The notes beneath the pieces are model-generated. The model did not search any database. It saw only the letters and a list, made by a program, of their open reading frames with translations, and was not told the DNA's origin. Of a stretch of 64,000 bases of DNA, positions 1 to 7,911 are shown in pieces. Made by a program: the position numbers and the translations under genes. Origin of the DNA: an uncultured Clostridium sp. (GTDB lineage: Bacteria; Bacillota; Clostridia; Clostridiales; Clostridiaceae); assembly GCA_937927335.1 (NCBI GenBank), contig CALBDU010000079.1, positions 1 through 64,000 of the forward strand, written 5' to 3'. Numbering within the stretch: the first letter of the stretch is position 1; every line of letters starts with the position of its first letter.

Positions 1-40
1 CGGTTAACAGCCGAGTGCTCCACCGTTGAGCTATCGCGGA
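1..40 (-). tRNA. tRNA-Asn (GTT), 5' part only
   Basis: The reverse complement reads as the 5' half of a bacterial tRNA-Asn. The acceptor strand TCCGCGA begins at 40, followed by the D-arm (TAGCTCAACGGTGGAGCA) and an anticodon stem-loop with GTT. The variable loop, T-arm and CCA end lie outside the window. It is upstream of nothing visible here and is downstream of the lysS terminator. Confidence 0.9.
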
Positions 41-94
41 ACGACTTACATGTTTTATTATATCAGGATAAAATAAAAAATCAATATGTTTTTT

Positions 95-144
95 GTAAAA
101 AAATCTCCTTTTTGGTAGCTGATATGCACCAAAAAGGAGATTTT
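95..144 (-). terminator. Intrinsic terminator of lysS
   Basis: A perfect 17-bp inverted repeat (100-116 with 128-144) is followed on the minus strand by a run of T (plus-strand A run at 97-103). It begins right after the lysS stop codon at 146-148. Confidence 0.85.
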
Positions 145-145
145 G

Positions 146-1657
146 TTATTGATTTGATGGTTTCATAGTTGGGAATAAGATTACATCTCTTATGGAGTAG
201 GAATTTGTTAGGAACATGATAATCCTGTCTATGCCAATTCCAAGTCCTCCTGTAGGCGGCATACCTATCTCCAGGGAATTAATAAAGTCATCGTCCATCA
301 TGTATGCTTCGTCATCACCCAGTTCTCTTTCTCTTAACTGCTGAATGAATCTGTCCTTCTGAACTATAGGATCGTTTAATTCAGAGTAGGCATTGCATAC
401 CTCTCTTCCATAAATAAAGCCTTCAAACCTTTCAGTAAATTCAGCATTTCCTCTCTTTTTCTTGGTGAGAGGTGAAATTTCCACAGGATAATCACAAACA
501 AAGGTTGGCTGTATCAGCTTATCCTCTGCATATTCCTCAAACATAGCATTTAAAATATCCGCTTTAGTGCAATCCTTTAAACTTTTCTTAAGTTCAAGGT
601 GTTTTTCCTTGGCAATAGCCCAGGCATCCTCTACAGTCTTCACTTCGTTAAAGTCTACTCCAGAATATTCTTTAACTGCATCCACCATGGTTATTCTTCT
701 CCAAGGCGGTGTAAAGTCAATTTCAGTTCCCTGATAATCTACTTTTGTAGTCCCAAGAACTTTTTGGCATACAAAAGCAAGCATATTTTCTGTAATTTCC
801 ATCATATCGTTGTAATCTGCAAATGCTTCATACAGTTCTATCATAGTAAATTCAGGATTGTGTCTTATATCTATTCCTTCATTTCTAAAGTTCTTTCCTA
901 TTTCATAAACCTTTTCAAAGCCTCCAACGATAAGCCTCTTAAGATATAGCTCTGTAGCGATTCTAAGGTACATATCTATATCTAGTGCATTGTGGTGAGT
1001 AATAAATGGCTTTGCCGCTGCTCCACCTGCAATAGAAGAAAGCACAGGAGTTTCAACTTCTAGATAATCCTTATTATCTAAAAACTCCCTTATTGCTCTA
1101 ATTATAGCAGTCCTCTTTAAAAAGGTGTCCTTTACATCCTCATTCATGATGAGGTCCACATACCTCTGTCTGTATCTAAGGTCAGTATCCTTAAGTCCAT
1201 GCCATTTTTCTGGAAGGGGCCTTAAAGACTTGCAAATCAGTTCAAAATCAGTTATATGAACTGAAACCTCTCCTGTTTTTGTTTTAAATACAGTTCCTGT
1301 AACGGAAATCCAGTCGCCAATATCAAAGGTTTTGTATTCCTTTAATTTTGCTTCGCCTACATCATCAATTTTTATATAAAGCTGTATCTTGCCGTATCTG
1401 TCATAGACATCTGAAAAACCAGCCTTACCATGGACTCTTTTTGACATTAACCTTCCTGCTATGGTAACCTGTTTTCCTTCTAATTCATCATAACCATCTT
1501 TTATTTCTTTTGAAGTATGGGTTCTGTTTACTTTATAGACATCAAAAGGATCTCTTCCCTCTTCCTGAAGTTTAGCAAATTTCTGTCTTCTTTCTTTTAT
1601 AAGTTCATTAAAATCCTCTTCCTGTCCAATGTTACTGTTTAACTCATCTTTTGACAT
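146..1657 (-). CDS. lysS: Lysyl-tRNA synthetase, class II
   Basis: Charges tRNA-Lys with lysine in the cytoplasm. The 503-residue protein has the class II layout. An N-terminal extension is followed by an OB-fold anticodon-binding domain (about 64-145, VTIAGRLMSKRVHGKAGFSD). The catalytic domain carries motif 2 near 257-274 (FRNEGIDIRHNPEFTM) and motif 3 near 475-490 (GLGIGIDRIIMFLT). Length matches the bacterial family. It lies 13 nt downstream of greA and probably shares its promoter; the lysS-greA pairing is common in Firmicutes. A strong terminator follows the gene. Confidence 0.97.
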   Translation of the reverse strand: MSKDELNSNIGQEEDFNELIKERRQKFAKLQEEGRDPFDVYKVNRTHTSKEIKDGYDELEGKQVTIAGRLMSKRVHGKAGFSDVYDRYGKIQLYIKIDDVGEAKLKEYKTFDIGDWISVTGTVFKTKTGEVSVHITDFELICKSLRPLPEKWHGLKDTDLRYRQRYVDLIMNEDVKDTFLKRTAIIRAIREFLDNKDYLEVETPVLSSIAGGAAAKPFITHHNALDIDMYLRIATELYLKRLIVGGFEKVYEIGKNFRNEGIDIRHNPEFTMIELYEAFADYNDMMEITENMLAFVCQKVLGTTKVDYQGTEIDFTPPWRRITMVDAVKEYSGVDFNEVKTVEDAWAIAKEKHLELKKSLKDCTKADILNAMFEEYAEDKLIQPTFVCDYPVEISPLTKKKRGNAEFTERFEGFIYGREVCNAYSELNDPIVQKDRFIQQLRERELGDDEAYMMDDDFINSLEIGMPPTGGLGIGIDRIIMFLTNSYSIRDVILFPTMKPSNQ

Positions 1658-1670
1658 TAATATCCCTCCA

Positions 1671-2153
1671 CTAAGCTCTTCTTATCTCAAGTATCTCATA
1701 CTTGCTTACTCCATCAGGAACTGATATTTCTACAATATCGCCCGCTTTTTTACCAAGGAGGCCGCTTCCTACAGGAGATTCGTTTGATATTTTATATTCC
1801 AACGGGTCTGCTTCTGCGGATCCAACAATTGAATACTCTACAATTTCATCAAAATCATAATCTTTAACCTTTACTATACTACCTACGCTAACCAGATCAG
1901 CTGGTATTTCAGACTCATCTACTACTGTTGCATTCTTAAGCATATTTTCAAGCTGGGCGATTCTTCCTTCTACGAAGGCTTGTTCATTTTTAGCTTCATC
2001 ATACTCTGAATTCTCGCTTAAATCTCCAAAGGATAAAGCAACTTTAATTTTTTCGGTGATTTCTTTTCTCTTAACTGATTTTAAATTTTCCAGCTCTTCC
2101 TCTAATTTTTTAACCCCTTCATAAGTCATAACATGCTTTTTTATTTCGCTCAT
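1671..2153 (-). CDS. greA: Transcription elongation factor GreA
   Basis: Stimulates RNA polymerase to cleave backtracked transcripts. The 160 residues match the family length. The N-terminal coiled coil (about 10-75) contains the acidic tip region (FGDLSENSEYDEAKNEQ). The C-terminal FKBP-like domain carries the family signature (SPVGSGLLGKKAGDIVEI). The ATG start has an AAAGGAGA ribosome-binding site. First gene of the greA-lysS unit, transcribed from the consensus promoter at 2252-2280. Confidence 0.96.
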   Translation of the reverse strand: MSEIKKHVMTYEGVKKLEEELENLKSVKRKEITEKIKVALSFGDLSENSEYDEAKNEQAFVEGRIAQLENMLKNATVVDESEIPADLVSVGSIVKVKDYDFDEIVEYSIVGSAEADPLEYKISNESPVGSGLLGKKAGDIVEISVPDGVSKYEILEIRRA

Positions 2154-2251
2154 ACTATTATTCTCTCCTTTAATAATGCATAATAAATTTAAGGCTAATC
2201 CACTTCTTGGAATTTCCCTAACATTTAAATCACCTTATAATCATTTAAGTA

Positions 2252-2280
2252 ATTATAAAACAGCCTAAAGGTATTGTCAA
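2252..2280 (-). promoter_or_regulatory. Consensus sigma-A promoter for greA-lysS
   Basis: On the minus strand TTGACA (2275-2280) and TATAAT (2252-2257) are separated by exactly 17 bp. Both hexamers are perfect consensus. The -35 box abuts the stop codon of the upstream gene (2281-2283), so greA-lysS can be expressed independently of it. The leader is about 90 nt. Confidence 0.85.
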
Positions 2281-3108
2281 TTACATTGCTTTGTACAAAC
2301 CGCCTCCAAATGTAAAATTGTGGATGTAAATTTCATAGCGCCTTAATGCCTTTTCCACGTCTTTTTCCCCTGTTTGACTGAGCAGAGCACCTAAAAGCTC
2401 CAAAGACATTTCATTATTGTAAAAATCCCATGGGACCTTGAAGGATATATCATTTACCTCTAAGCCCGTTTTTTTAAATGGTTTGCTTAAATTATTAAGG
2501 TACCACACAGGTATATTTACATATCTGTCTATATCCCTGGTGGTGATTATAAAATCGGCAAACTTTATCGAATTTTCAATATCTGTTGTGGTCACCACTG
2601 AGATACCATAGTTCGCAGCTGTGTATTCCTGTATCAGCTTTAGTTTATTAGTATCTTCAGAAACTAAAATAACATACCTGGCTTCTTTAGCCAAATATTG
2701 TATCACTGGTTCTGTTATTGGTTCCGCAGCATCATATAGTATTATGCAGCTTTCCCTAATACTTTTTTGGCATGACCTTAATATGAGTCTTGTGCTTTGT
2801 ATTACACTGTATCCAAATAAGTTCATTTCAAAATCATTAAAAAACCTGTAATCCAATATCCTGCTTATTTTTGGTGCTATTAAGACATTTGAGTTTCTTA
2901 AATATTTAGCTGCCCTGCGAATATTATTCATATATGCTGATTCGTTCAGATTCGGTGGGACATACATATTTAATATCTTCAAGTCAAATTCCTTTATATA
3001 AGCCTGGCTGTCCAATCGTATTTTAAGCCTGTCCTTAATCCTTGAAAAAAGTCCAAAGTCATTATAGACTTTGGTCAAATCAGAAGTAATATATGCTATA
3101 GGATTCAT
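2281..3108 (-). CDS. Conserved hypothetical protein, Rossmann-like C-terminal half
   Basis: I do not recognise a named family. The 275 residues have no signal peptide or membrane segment. The middle region (about 115-200) alternates strands and helices like an NAD(P)-binding Rossmann fold: SCIILYDAAEPITEPVIQYL, then YVILVSEDTNKLKLIQEYTA, then ADFIITTRDIDRYVNIPVWY. This resembles shikimate dehydrogenase or glutamyl-tRNA reductase type modules, but no clear GxGxxG loop is visible. It sits between dusB and greA. The ATG at 3108 opens 40 nt after dusB. Function unknown; the Rossmann reading is inference. Confidence 0.75.
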   Translation of the reverse strand: MNPIAYITSDLTKVYNDFGLFSRIKDRLKIRLDSQAYIKEFDLKILNMYVPPNLNESAYMNNIRRAAKYLRNSNVLIAPKISRILDYRFFNDFEMNLFGYSVIQSTRLILRSCQKSIRESCIILYDAAEPITEPVIQYLAKEARYVILVSEDTNKLKLIQEYTAANYGISVVTTTDIENSIKFADFIITTRDIDRYVNIPVWYLNNLSKPFKKTGLEVNDISFKVPWDFYNNEMSLELLGALLSQTGEKDVEKALRRYEIYIHNFTFGGGLYKAM

Positions 3109-3147
3109 GTTGCCTACCTGCCAGATTATTTATGTTACTATAATATT

Positions 3148-4110
3148 CTAAAATGAGTTTTTGTATTCTATTAATAAATCAAAAACCTTATTGGTGCAGG
3201 TTTCATAATTAATTTTATTTTTAATCTCTGTACAATTTTTTATTCCCTTTATATACCAGGCAATGTGTTTTCTCATTTCTCTTACTGCCCTATTTTCGCC
3301 TAGATATGTAATTGCCATGCTGTAATGTTTAAGGATGGTGTCAATTTTTTCAGCAGGGCTTGGGTAAGTTACTGTCTCCCCAAGGTTCATCTGTCTGATC
3401 TGACTGAATATCCACGGGTTACCCATTGCTCCTCTTCCTATCATTATCCCGTCACATCCAGTTATATCCAACATTTTACCTGCGTCCTCATGAGAAAAGA
3501 TATCTCCGTTTCCGATTACAGGTATCTGTACAGCGCTTTTTATTTCATTTATTATGCTCCAGTCAGCCTTTCCTTCATACATCTGACTTCTTGTTCTGCC
3601 ATGAATAGTCACAGCATCTGCACCTGAAGCCTCCATCCTTTTAGCAAATTCAAAACCATTGACGTTATTTTCATCGTAGCCTTTTCTGAATTTAACTGTT
3701 ACTGGCTTTGTTGAATTTTTCTTAACTCTGCTCACAATTTCTCCTGCCAGCTTCGGATCCTTCATTAATGCTGAGCCTTCCCCATTTTTAACAATTTTGG
3801 GGGCAGGACAGCCCATATTAATATCGATTATGCAGACATCCTTATTATCATTAAGCATTTCTGCTGCAGCTGCCATTATTTCCGGTTCTTTGCCAAACAA
3901 TTGAACTGCCACCGGCTTTTCAATATTTGAAAACTGGAGCATGTTGCAAGTATTTTCATTTTTATAATATAAGCCCTTGGCACTGATCATTTCGGTGTAA
4001 ACCAGGCCGCAGCCCATTTCCCTGCATATGGTCCTAAAGGCCGTATCAGTAACACCCGCCAATGGAGCCAAAAATGCTATATTATTAAATTCCAGGTTTG
4101 AAATTTTCAT
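3148..4110 (-). CDS. dusB: tRNA-dihydrouridine synthase (DusB type)
   Basis: Flavoenzyme that reduces uridine to dihydrouridine in tRNA D-loops. The start begins the FMN-binding TIM barrel (PLAGVTDTAFR). The active-site stretch INMGCPAPKIVKNGEGSALM carries the catalytic Cys, and the distal FMN/phosphate region reads IGNGDIFSHEDA and GIMIGRGAMGNPWIF. I chose the ATG at 4110 (320 residues), preceded by AAGGA at suitable spacing. A TTG nine codons upstream would overlap coaX. It follows coaX by one nucleotide and is probably cotranscribed. Confidence 0.93.
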   Translation of the reverse strand: MKISNLEFNNIAFLAPLAGVTDTAFRTICREMGCGLVYTEMISAKGLYYKNENTCNMLQFSNIEKPVAVQLFGKEPEIMAAAAEMLNDNKDVCIIDINMGCPAPKIVKNGEGSALMKDPKLAGEIVSRVKKNSTKPVTVKFRKGYDENNVNGFEFAKRMEASGADAVTIHGRTRSQMYEGKADWSIINEIKSAVQIPVIGNGDIFSHEDAGKMLDITGCDGIMIGRGAMGNPWIFSQIRQMNLGETVTYPSPAEKIDTILKHYSMAITYLGENRAVREMRKHIAWYIKGIKNCTEIKNKINYETCTNKVFDLLIEYKNSF

Positions 4111-4111
4111 A

Positions 4112-4897
4112 TTATTTTTGTTCCTTATTTTTTTCAAATATTATTCTCAGACCTCTTAGGGTAAGAAATGGATCCACAATATCTATATTATCTGAATCTT
4201 CATTAATCAGTTTCGCCATTCCTCCAGTAGCTAGCACCAGAGGTTCATCTTCGCCCAAAAGTACCATTTCTGCCTTCATTTTTTTTATTATATAGTCCAC
4301 CTGTCCTATGTAGCCGTAGACCAGTCCCGCCTGCATACTTGATACAGTATTTTTACATATAATTGCAGGAGTTTTCACCAGCTCAATCCTTGGAAGTTTA
4401 GCAGCCTTTTCAGTTAATGCCTCAGCTGCTATTTTCATACCAGGGCAGATTGCTCCTCCAAGATAGTCTGCCTTTGAAGTTACAGCACAAAATGTAGTTG
4501 CTGTACCAAAATCTATTATAATTACAGGCTTCTTGTAAATTTCGTGAGCTGCAACAGCATTGACAATTCTGTCAGCCCCAACCTCTCTTGGATTGTCATA
4601 CTTTATGTTTATACCTGTTTTTACTCCCGGTCCAACAATTATTGGTTTAATTTTAAAGTATTTCTTTACCATGTGTTCTATAGAATACATTATATTAGGT
4701 ACTACTGATGAAATTATTACCCCGCTAATCTCAGAAGGATCCAGGTTACTTTCATAAAATAGGTCAGTGACCTGAACACCATATTCATCAGCAGTTCTTT
4801 TGGTATCCGTGGATAGTCTCCAATCTACAACAAGCTGCTTGTCCTGGTATACGCCCAGAACTATGTTGGTATTTCCGGCATCCATTACTAATATCAA
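4112..4897 (-). CDS. coaX: Type III pantothenate kinase
   Basis: Phosphorylates pantothenate in the first step of coenzyme A synthesis. The N-terminal phosphate loop LVMDAGNTNIVLGVY and the internal motifs VGADRIVNAVAAHEIY, IIDFGTATTFCAV and GGAICPGMKIAAEAL are those of the ASKHA-fold CoaX family. I prefer the TTG start at 4897 (about 261 residues), which has GAGGTGG eight to nine bases upstream. A GTG four codons earlier (4909) overlaps that ribosome-binding site. First gene of a likely coaX-dusB operon. Confidence 0.93.
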   Translation of the reverse strand: MILVMDAGNTNIVLGVYQDKQLVVDWRLSTDTKRTADEYGVQVTDLFYESNLDPSEISGVIISSVVPNIMYSIEHMVKKYFKIKPIIVGPGVKTGINIKYDNPREVGADRIVNAVAAHEIYKKPVIIIDFGTATTFCAVTSKADYLGGAICPGMKIAAEALTEKAAKLPRIELVKTPAIICKNTVSSMQAGLVYGYIGQVDYIIKKMKAEMVLLGEDEPLVLATGGMAKLINEDSDNIDIVDPFLTLRGLRIIFEKNKEQK

Positions 4898-4939
4898 AGA
4901 TCTCACCACCTCATAAGTGTACTATTAAACAATTAAAGA

Positions 4940-4955
4940 GCAGCTTGAAGGCTGC
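4940..4955 (-). terminator. Possible weak terminator after the thioesterase gene
   Basis: A short hairpin (GCAGC ... GCTGC with a 6-nt loop) is followed on the minus strand by TCTTTAATTGTTT. It lies between the thioesterase stop (5024) and the coaX start. The stem is short and the T tract is broken. Confidence 0.4.
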
Positions 4956-5023
4956 CCGATAATTAATATCCAATGGATAAACAATTTAATTGTATCAGTA
5001 ATACGAGTTTTGTCAAGTTAATG

Positions 5024-5416
5024 TTAGCTCCTGATTTTATTCATAAACGACTCAACATTTATTATAAATCTATCATGAGTTCCCTCCCCTATTTTACCTT
5101 TCTCATCCCAAGCCTCAACTTTAAATGTAAGCTTTTTTCCTTCCACAGCTTCAAGGAATGCTTCACAGCGAACCTTCATTCCTAAGGGTGTAGCCTTCAA
5201 ATGCTTAATAGAAACCTGAATTCCTACTGTGGAGAACCCTTCCGGAAGAAACTTCTCCACTACATTTTTTGATGTATTTTCCATTAAAGCAATCATAGAT
5301 GGGGTTGAAAAAACATCAAGGTCCCCTGACCCTAATTTACTGGCAGTGTCATTTTCTGTAACTATCATTTCATTTACAGACTTCATTCCTTCTTTTATAT
5401 TAAATTCCATCTTCAT
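5024..5416 (-). CDS. Hotdog-fold acyl-CoA thioesterase, FlK-like
   Basis: A 130-residue hotdog protein of the fluoroacetyl-CoA thioesterase (FlK)-like family. Thr38 (VFSTPSM), Glu46 (ALMENTS) and His72 (IKHLKATPLG) have the same relative spacing as the FlK triad Thr42/Glu50/His76 as I recall it. The rest follows the hotdog pattern (central helix ending in KNVVEKFLPEG, then long strands). The physiological substrate is unknown; clostridial members are not expected to act on fluoroacetate. It stands alone between ftsH and coaX, with its ATG preceded by AAGGAGA. Confidence 0.85.
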   Translation of the reverse strand: MKMEFNIKEGMKSVNEMIVTENDTASKLGSGDLDVFSTPSMIALMENTSKNVVEKFLPEGFSTVGIQVSIKHLKATPLGMKVRCEAFLEAVEGKKLTFKVEAWDEKGKIGEGTHDRFIINVESFMNKIRS

Positions 5417-5451
5417 TCTCCTTTGTAATTTTTCACTTAATTATAACATAA

Positions 5452-5476
5452 AAAGGAGAAGCAATGCTTCTCCTTT
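5452..5476 (-). terminator. Intrinsic terminator of ftsH
   Basis: Perfect 11-bp stem (AAAGGAGAAGC / GCTTCTCCTTT, 3-nt loop) followed on the minus strand by TTTTTATG, directly after the ftsH stop codon. Confidence 0.85.
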
Positions 5477-5478
5477 AA

Positions 5479-7284
5479 TTAACTTACACTAAACAGTTCT
5501 TCGAATTCAGCAGCTTCAAGCTTTTCCTTTTCAAGCAGGGCATTTGCCACTGCATGAAGTTTGGATATATTCTCTGTTAAAAGCTGCTGTGCCTTGTTAT
5601 AACCAGTATCGATCAGTGTCTTCACTTCTTCATCAATCTTAAATGCTACTTCTTCACTGTAGTTTTTACTCCTGCCAAAATCTCTTCCAAGGAAAACTTC
5701 ATCATGGCCAGAGCCAAAGGCTATTGGTCCTATAGTATCGCTCATACCATAATCCATAACCATTTTTCTTGCAATGGTAGTAGCTCTTTCAATATCATTT
5801 TTTGCTCCGGTGCTTATGTCACCAAGTACAAGCTTCTCAGCTACCCTGCCACCCAGGAGCCCTACAATTTCATCTTCCAGTTTAGATTTTGACATGTATG
5901 ATCTATCTTTTTCAGGAAGATGCATTGTATATCCGCCAGCCATACCTCTTGGAATAATACTAATTTGATGTACCGGGTCGGAATGAGGGAGCAGCTTCAT
6001 AACTACTGCATGACCTGCTTCATGGTATGCAGTAAGTTTCTTATCCTCATCATCTATAACTCTGCTCTTTTTTTCAGGACCAGCAATTACCCTGGTAACA
6101 GCCTCTTCCAGTTCATCCATACCAATTACATTTTTACCGGCTCTTACAGCCAGTAACGCAGCTTCATTCATTAGGTTTTCAAGATCTGCACCTGTGAATC
6201 CAGGTGTTCTCTTTGCCAGAATGTCTAATTTTATATCTTCAGCTAAATGCTTATTTCTTGAATGAACTTTAAGTATTTCTTCTCTGCCTTTAACATCAGG
6301 AGCGCCCACAAGAATCTGCCTGTCAAATCTTCCCGCTCTAAGTAATGCAGGATCAAGAATATCAGGTCTATTGGTAGCCGCTATCATGATAATGCCTTCA
6401 TTAACACCGAAACCATCCATTTCCACCAGCAGCTGATTCAATGTCTGCTCTCTTTCATCATGTCCGCCTCCGAGGCCTGCACCTCTTTGTCTTCCAACTG
6501 CATCAATTTCATCAATAAATATAATACATGGAGAATTTTTCTTTGCCTGCTCAAAAAGATCTCTAACCCTGGATGCACCTACACCTACGAACATTTCAAC
6601 AAAATCAGAACCTGAAATACTGAAAAAAGGAACCCCTGCTTCTCCGGAGATTGCTTTGGCCAGTAAGGTTTTACCTGTTCCAGGAGGACCTACAAGAAGA
6701 ACTCCCTTAGGTATCCTTGCACCCATTTCAATATACCTTTTAGGCTGTTTTAGGAAATCAACAATTTCTGCCAGCTCAGCCTTTTCTTCATCTGCACCTG
6801 CCACATCTTTAAAGGTAACCTTTTTTTTGTCAGGAGCAGCCATCTTAGCTCTGCTTTTTCCGAAGTTCATAACACCCCGGTTGCCTCCGCCTCCCTGAGA
6901 CTGCTGCATAAACATAAACCAGAAGCCTACCAGCATAAGAACCAGTAGAACGGTAGGAAGATACTGTACCCACATTGGAATTGAAGCAGGCTTTACGTAA
7001 ATTTCCTGTACATCTCCAGCAGCAGGATGCTGGCTGATAAACTGGAACAGTCTTTCAGAAGGTACCACTGTTTCATACTGAGTACCGTCCTTTAATGTAC
7101 CGGTAACTGTCATATTATCTTCTCTAACCTGAAAACTTTTAATATTATTATTTATCCAATATTTTTCAAAATCATTAAAATTAATGGTTGTGGAAGTTTC
7201 ATTGGTTCTTGCCAGCATTAATGCTGCCATTAAGACAAATATAAAAACTACCACCCAGGCCGTTGCGCTTGATACTTTTTTCAT
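5479..7284 (-). CDS. ftsH: ATP-dependent zinc metalloprotease FtsH
   Basis: Membrane-anchored AAA+ protease that degrades misfolded membrane and regulatory proteins. It has a transmembrane helix at about 8-25 and a second near 108-127, bracketing a small extracytoplasmic domain. The AAA module has Walker A GPPGTGKT (199-206), Walker B IIFIDEID (254-261) and the second region of homology (ATNRPDILDPALLRAGRFD). The zinc site HEAGH is at 421-425. Length (601) is normal. The ATG start has a GAGAGGGGGG ribosome-binding site. It follows tilS-hpt as in Bacillus and has its own promoter-like sequence. Confidence 0.97.
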   Translation of the reverse strand: MKKVSSATAWVVVFIFVLMAALMLARTNETSTTINFNDFEKYWINNNIKSFQVREDNMTVTGTLKDGTQYETVVPSERLFQFISQHPAAGDVQEIYVKPASIPMWVQYLPTVLLVLMLVGFWFMFMQQSQGGGGNRGVMNFGKSRAKMAAPDKKKVTFKDVAGADEEKAELAEIVDFLKQPKRYIEMGARIPKGVLLVGPPGTGKTLLAKAISGEAGVPFFSISGSDFVEMFVGVGASRVRDLFEQAKKNSPCIIFIDEIDAVGRQRGAGLGGGHDEREQTLNQLLVEMDGFGVNEGIIMIAATNRPDILDPALLRAGRFDRQILVGAPDVKGREEILKVHSRNKHLAEDIKLDILAKRTPGFTGADLENLMNEAALLAVRAGKNVIGMDELEEAVTRVIAGPEKKSRVIDDEDKKLTAYHEAGHAVVMKLLPHSDPVHQISIIPRGMAGGYTMHLPEKDRSYMSKSKLEDEIVGLLGGRVAEKLVLGDISTGAKNDIERATTIARKMVMDYGMSDTIGPIAFGSGHDEVFLGRDFGRSKNYSEEVAFKIDEEVKTLIDTGYNKAQQLLTENISKLHAVANALLEKEKLEAAEFEELFSVS

Positions 7285-7321
7285 TGACAGGCCCCCCTCT
7301 CTTTCACGTTTATATTGTAAA

Positions 7322-7350
7322 ATTGTATCATAACTGAATTTCCTTTACAA
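7322..7350 (-). promoter_or_regulatory. Putative sigma-A promoter for ftsH
   Basis: Minus-strand TTGTAA (7345-7350) and TACAAT (7322-7327) with 17-bp spacing lie in the hpt-ftsH gap, about 40 nt before the ftsH start codon. The -10 box is 5/6 and the -35 box 4/6 to consensus. Confidence 0.5.
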
Positions 7351-7365
7351 CAATAATAACCCATA

Positions 7366-7911
7366 TTAACTATATATTTCTTCTTTCAATATTCCTACAA
7401 ATGGTAAATTTCTGTATTTTTCAGCATAATCTAATCCATACCCAACCAAAAAGTAATCTGGAACATTAAAACCTATATACTGAGCTGCAATTTCAACTTT
7501 TCTTCTTTCAGGTTTATTAAGCAAACACGCAATGTTAATGCTTGCAGGATTTCTTCTCCTCAAATAGTCTAGGAGGTATGATAAGGTAACTCCTGAATCA
7601 ATTATATCCTCAACAATTAATACATGTTTATTTTCGATTTCAAAATCAAGGTCTTTCAGAATTCTTACAACACCGGTGGTACTTGTGGAATTTCCGTAGC
7701 TTGAAACAGCCATAAAATCCATAGTACAGGGAATTTCAATTTCCTTAATCAAATCAGCCATAAAAGGTACAGAGCCCTTTAAAATTCCTACCAGCATAAG
7801 ATCCTTTCCCAAATAATCTCTGTTTATTTCAGCCCCCATTTCTTTTATTCTTTTTCTAAGCTGTTCCTCATTATATAGAATTTCCTTAACATCATCTTTT
7901 AATGCTGTCAT
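7366..7911 (-). CDS. hpt: Hypoxanthine phosphoribosyltransferase
   Basis: Purine salvage enzyme converting hypoxanthine or guanine plus PRPP to IMP or GMP. The 181-residue protein carries the type I PRTase PRPP loop VLIVEDIIDSGVTLSYL (about 96-112). It also has the N-terminal GILKGSVPFMADL element and the C-terminal FLVGYGLDYAEKYRNLPFVG that binds the purine. Its ATG overlaps the tilS TGA by four bases (ATGA), indicating translational coupling, the same tilS-hpt-ftsH order as in B. subtilis. Confidence 0.96.
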   Translation of the reverse strand: MTALKDDVKEILYNEEQLRKRIKEMGAEINRDYLGKDLMLVGILKGSVPFMADLIKEIEIPCTMDFMAVSSYGNSTSTTGVVRILKDLDFEIENKHVLIVEDIIDSGVTLSYLLDYLRRRNPASINIACLLNKPERRKVEIAAQYIGFNVPDYFLVGYGLDYAEKYRNLPFVGILKEEIYS

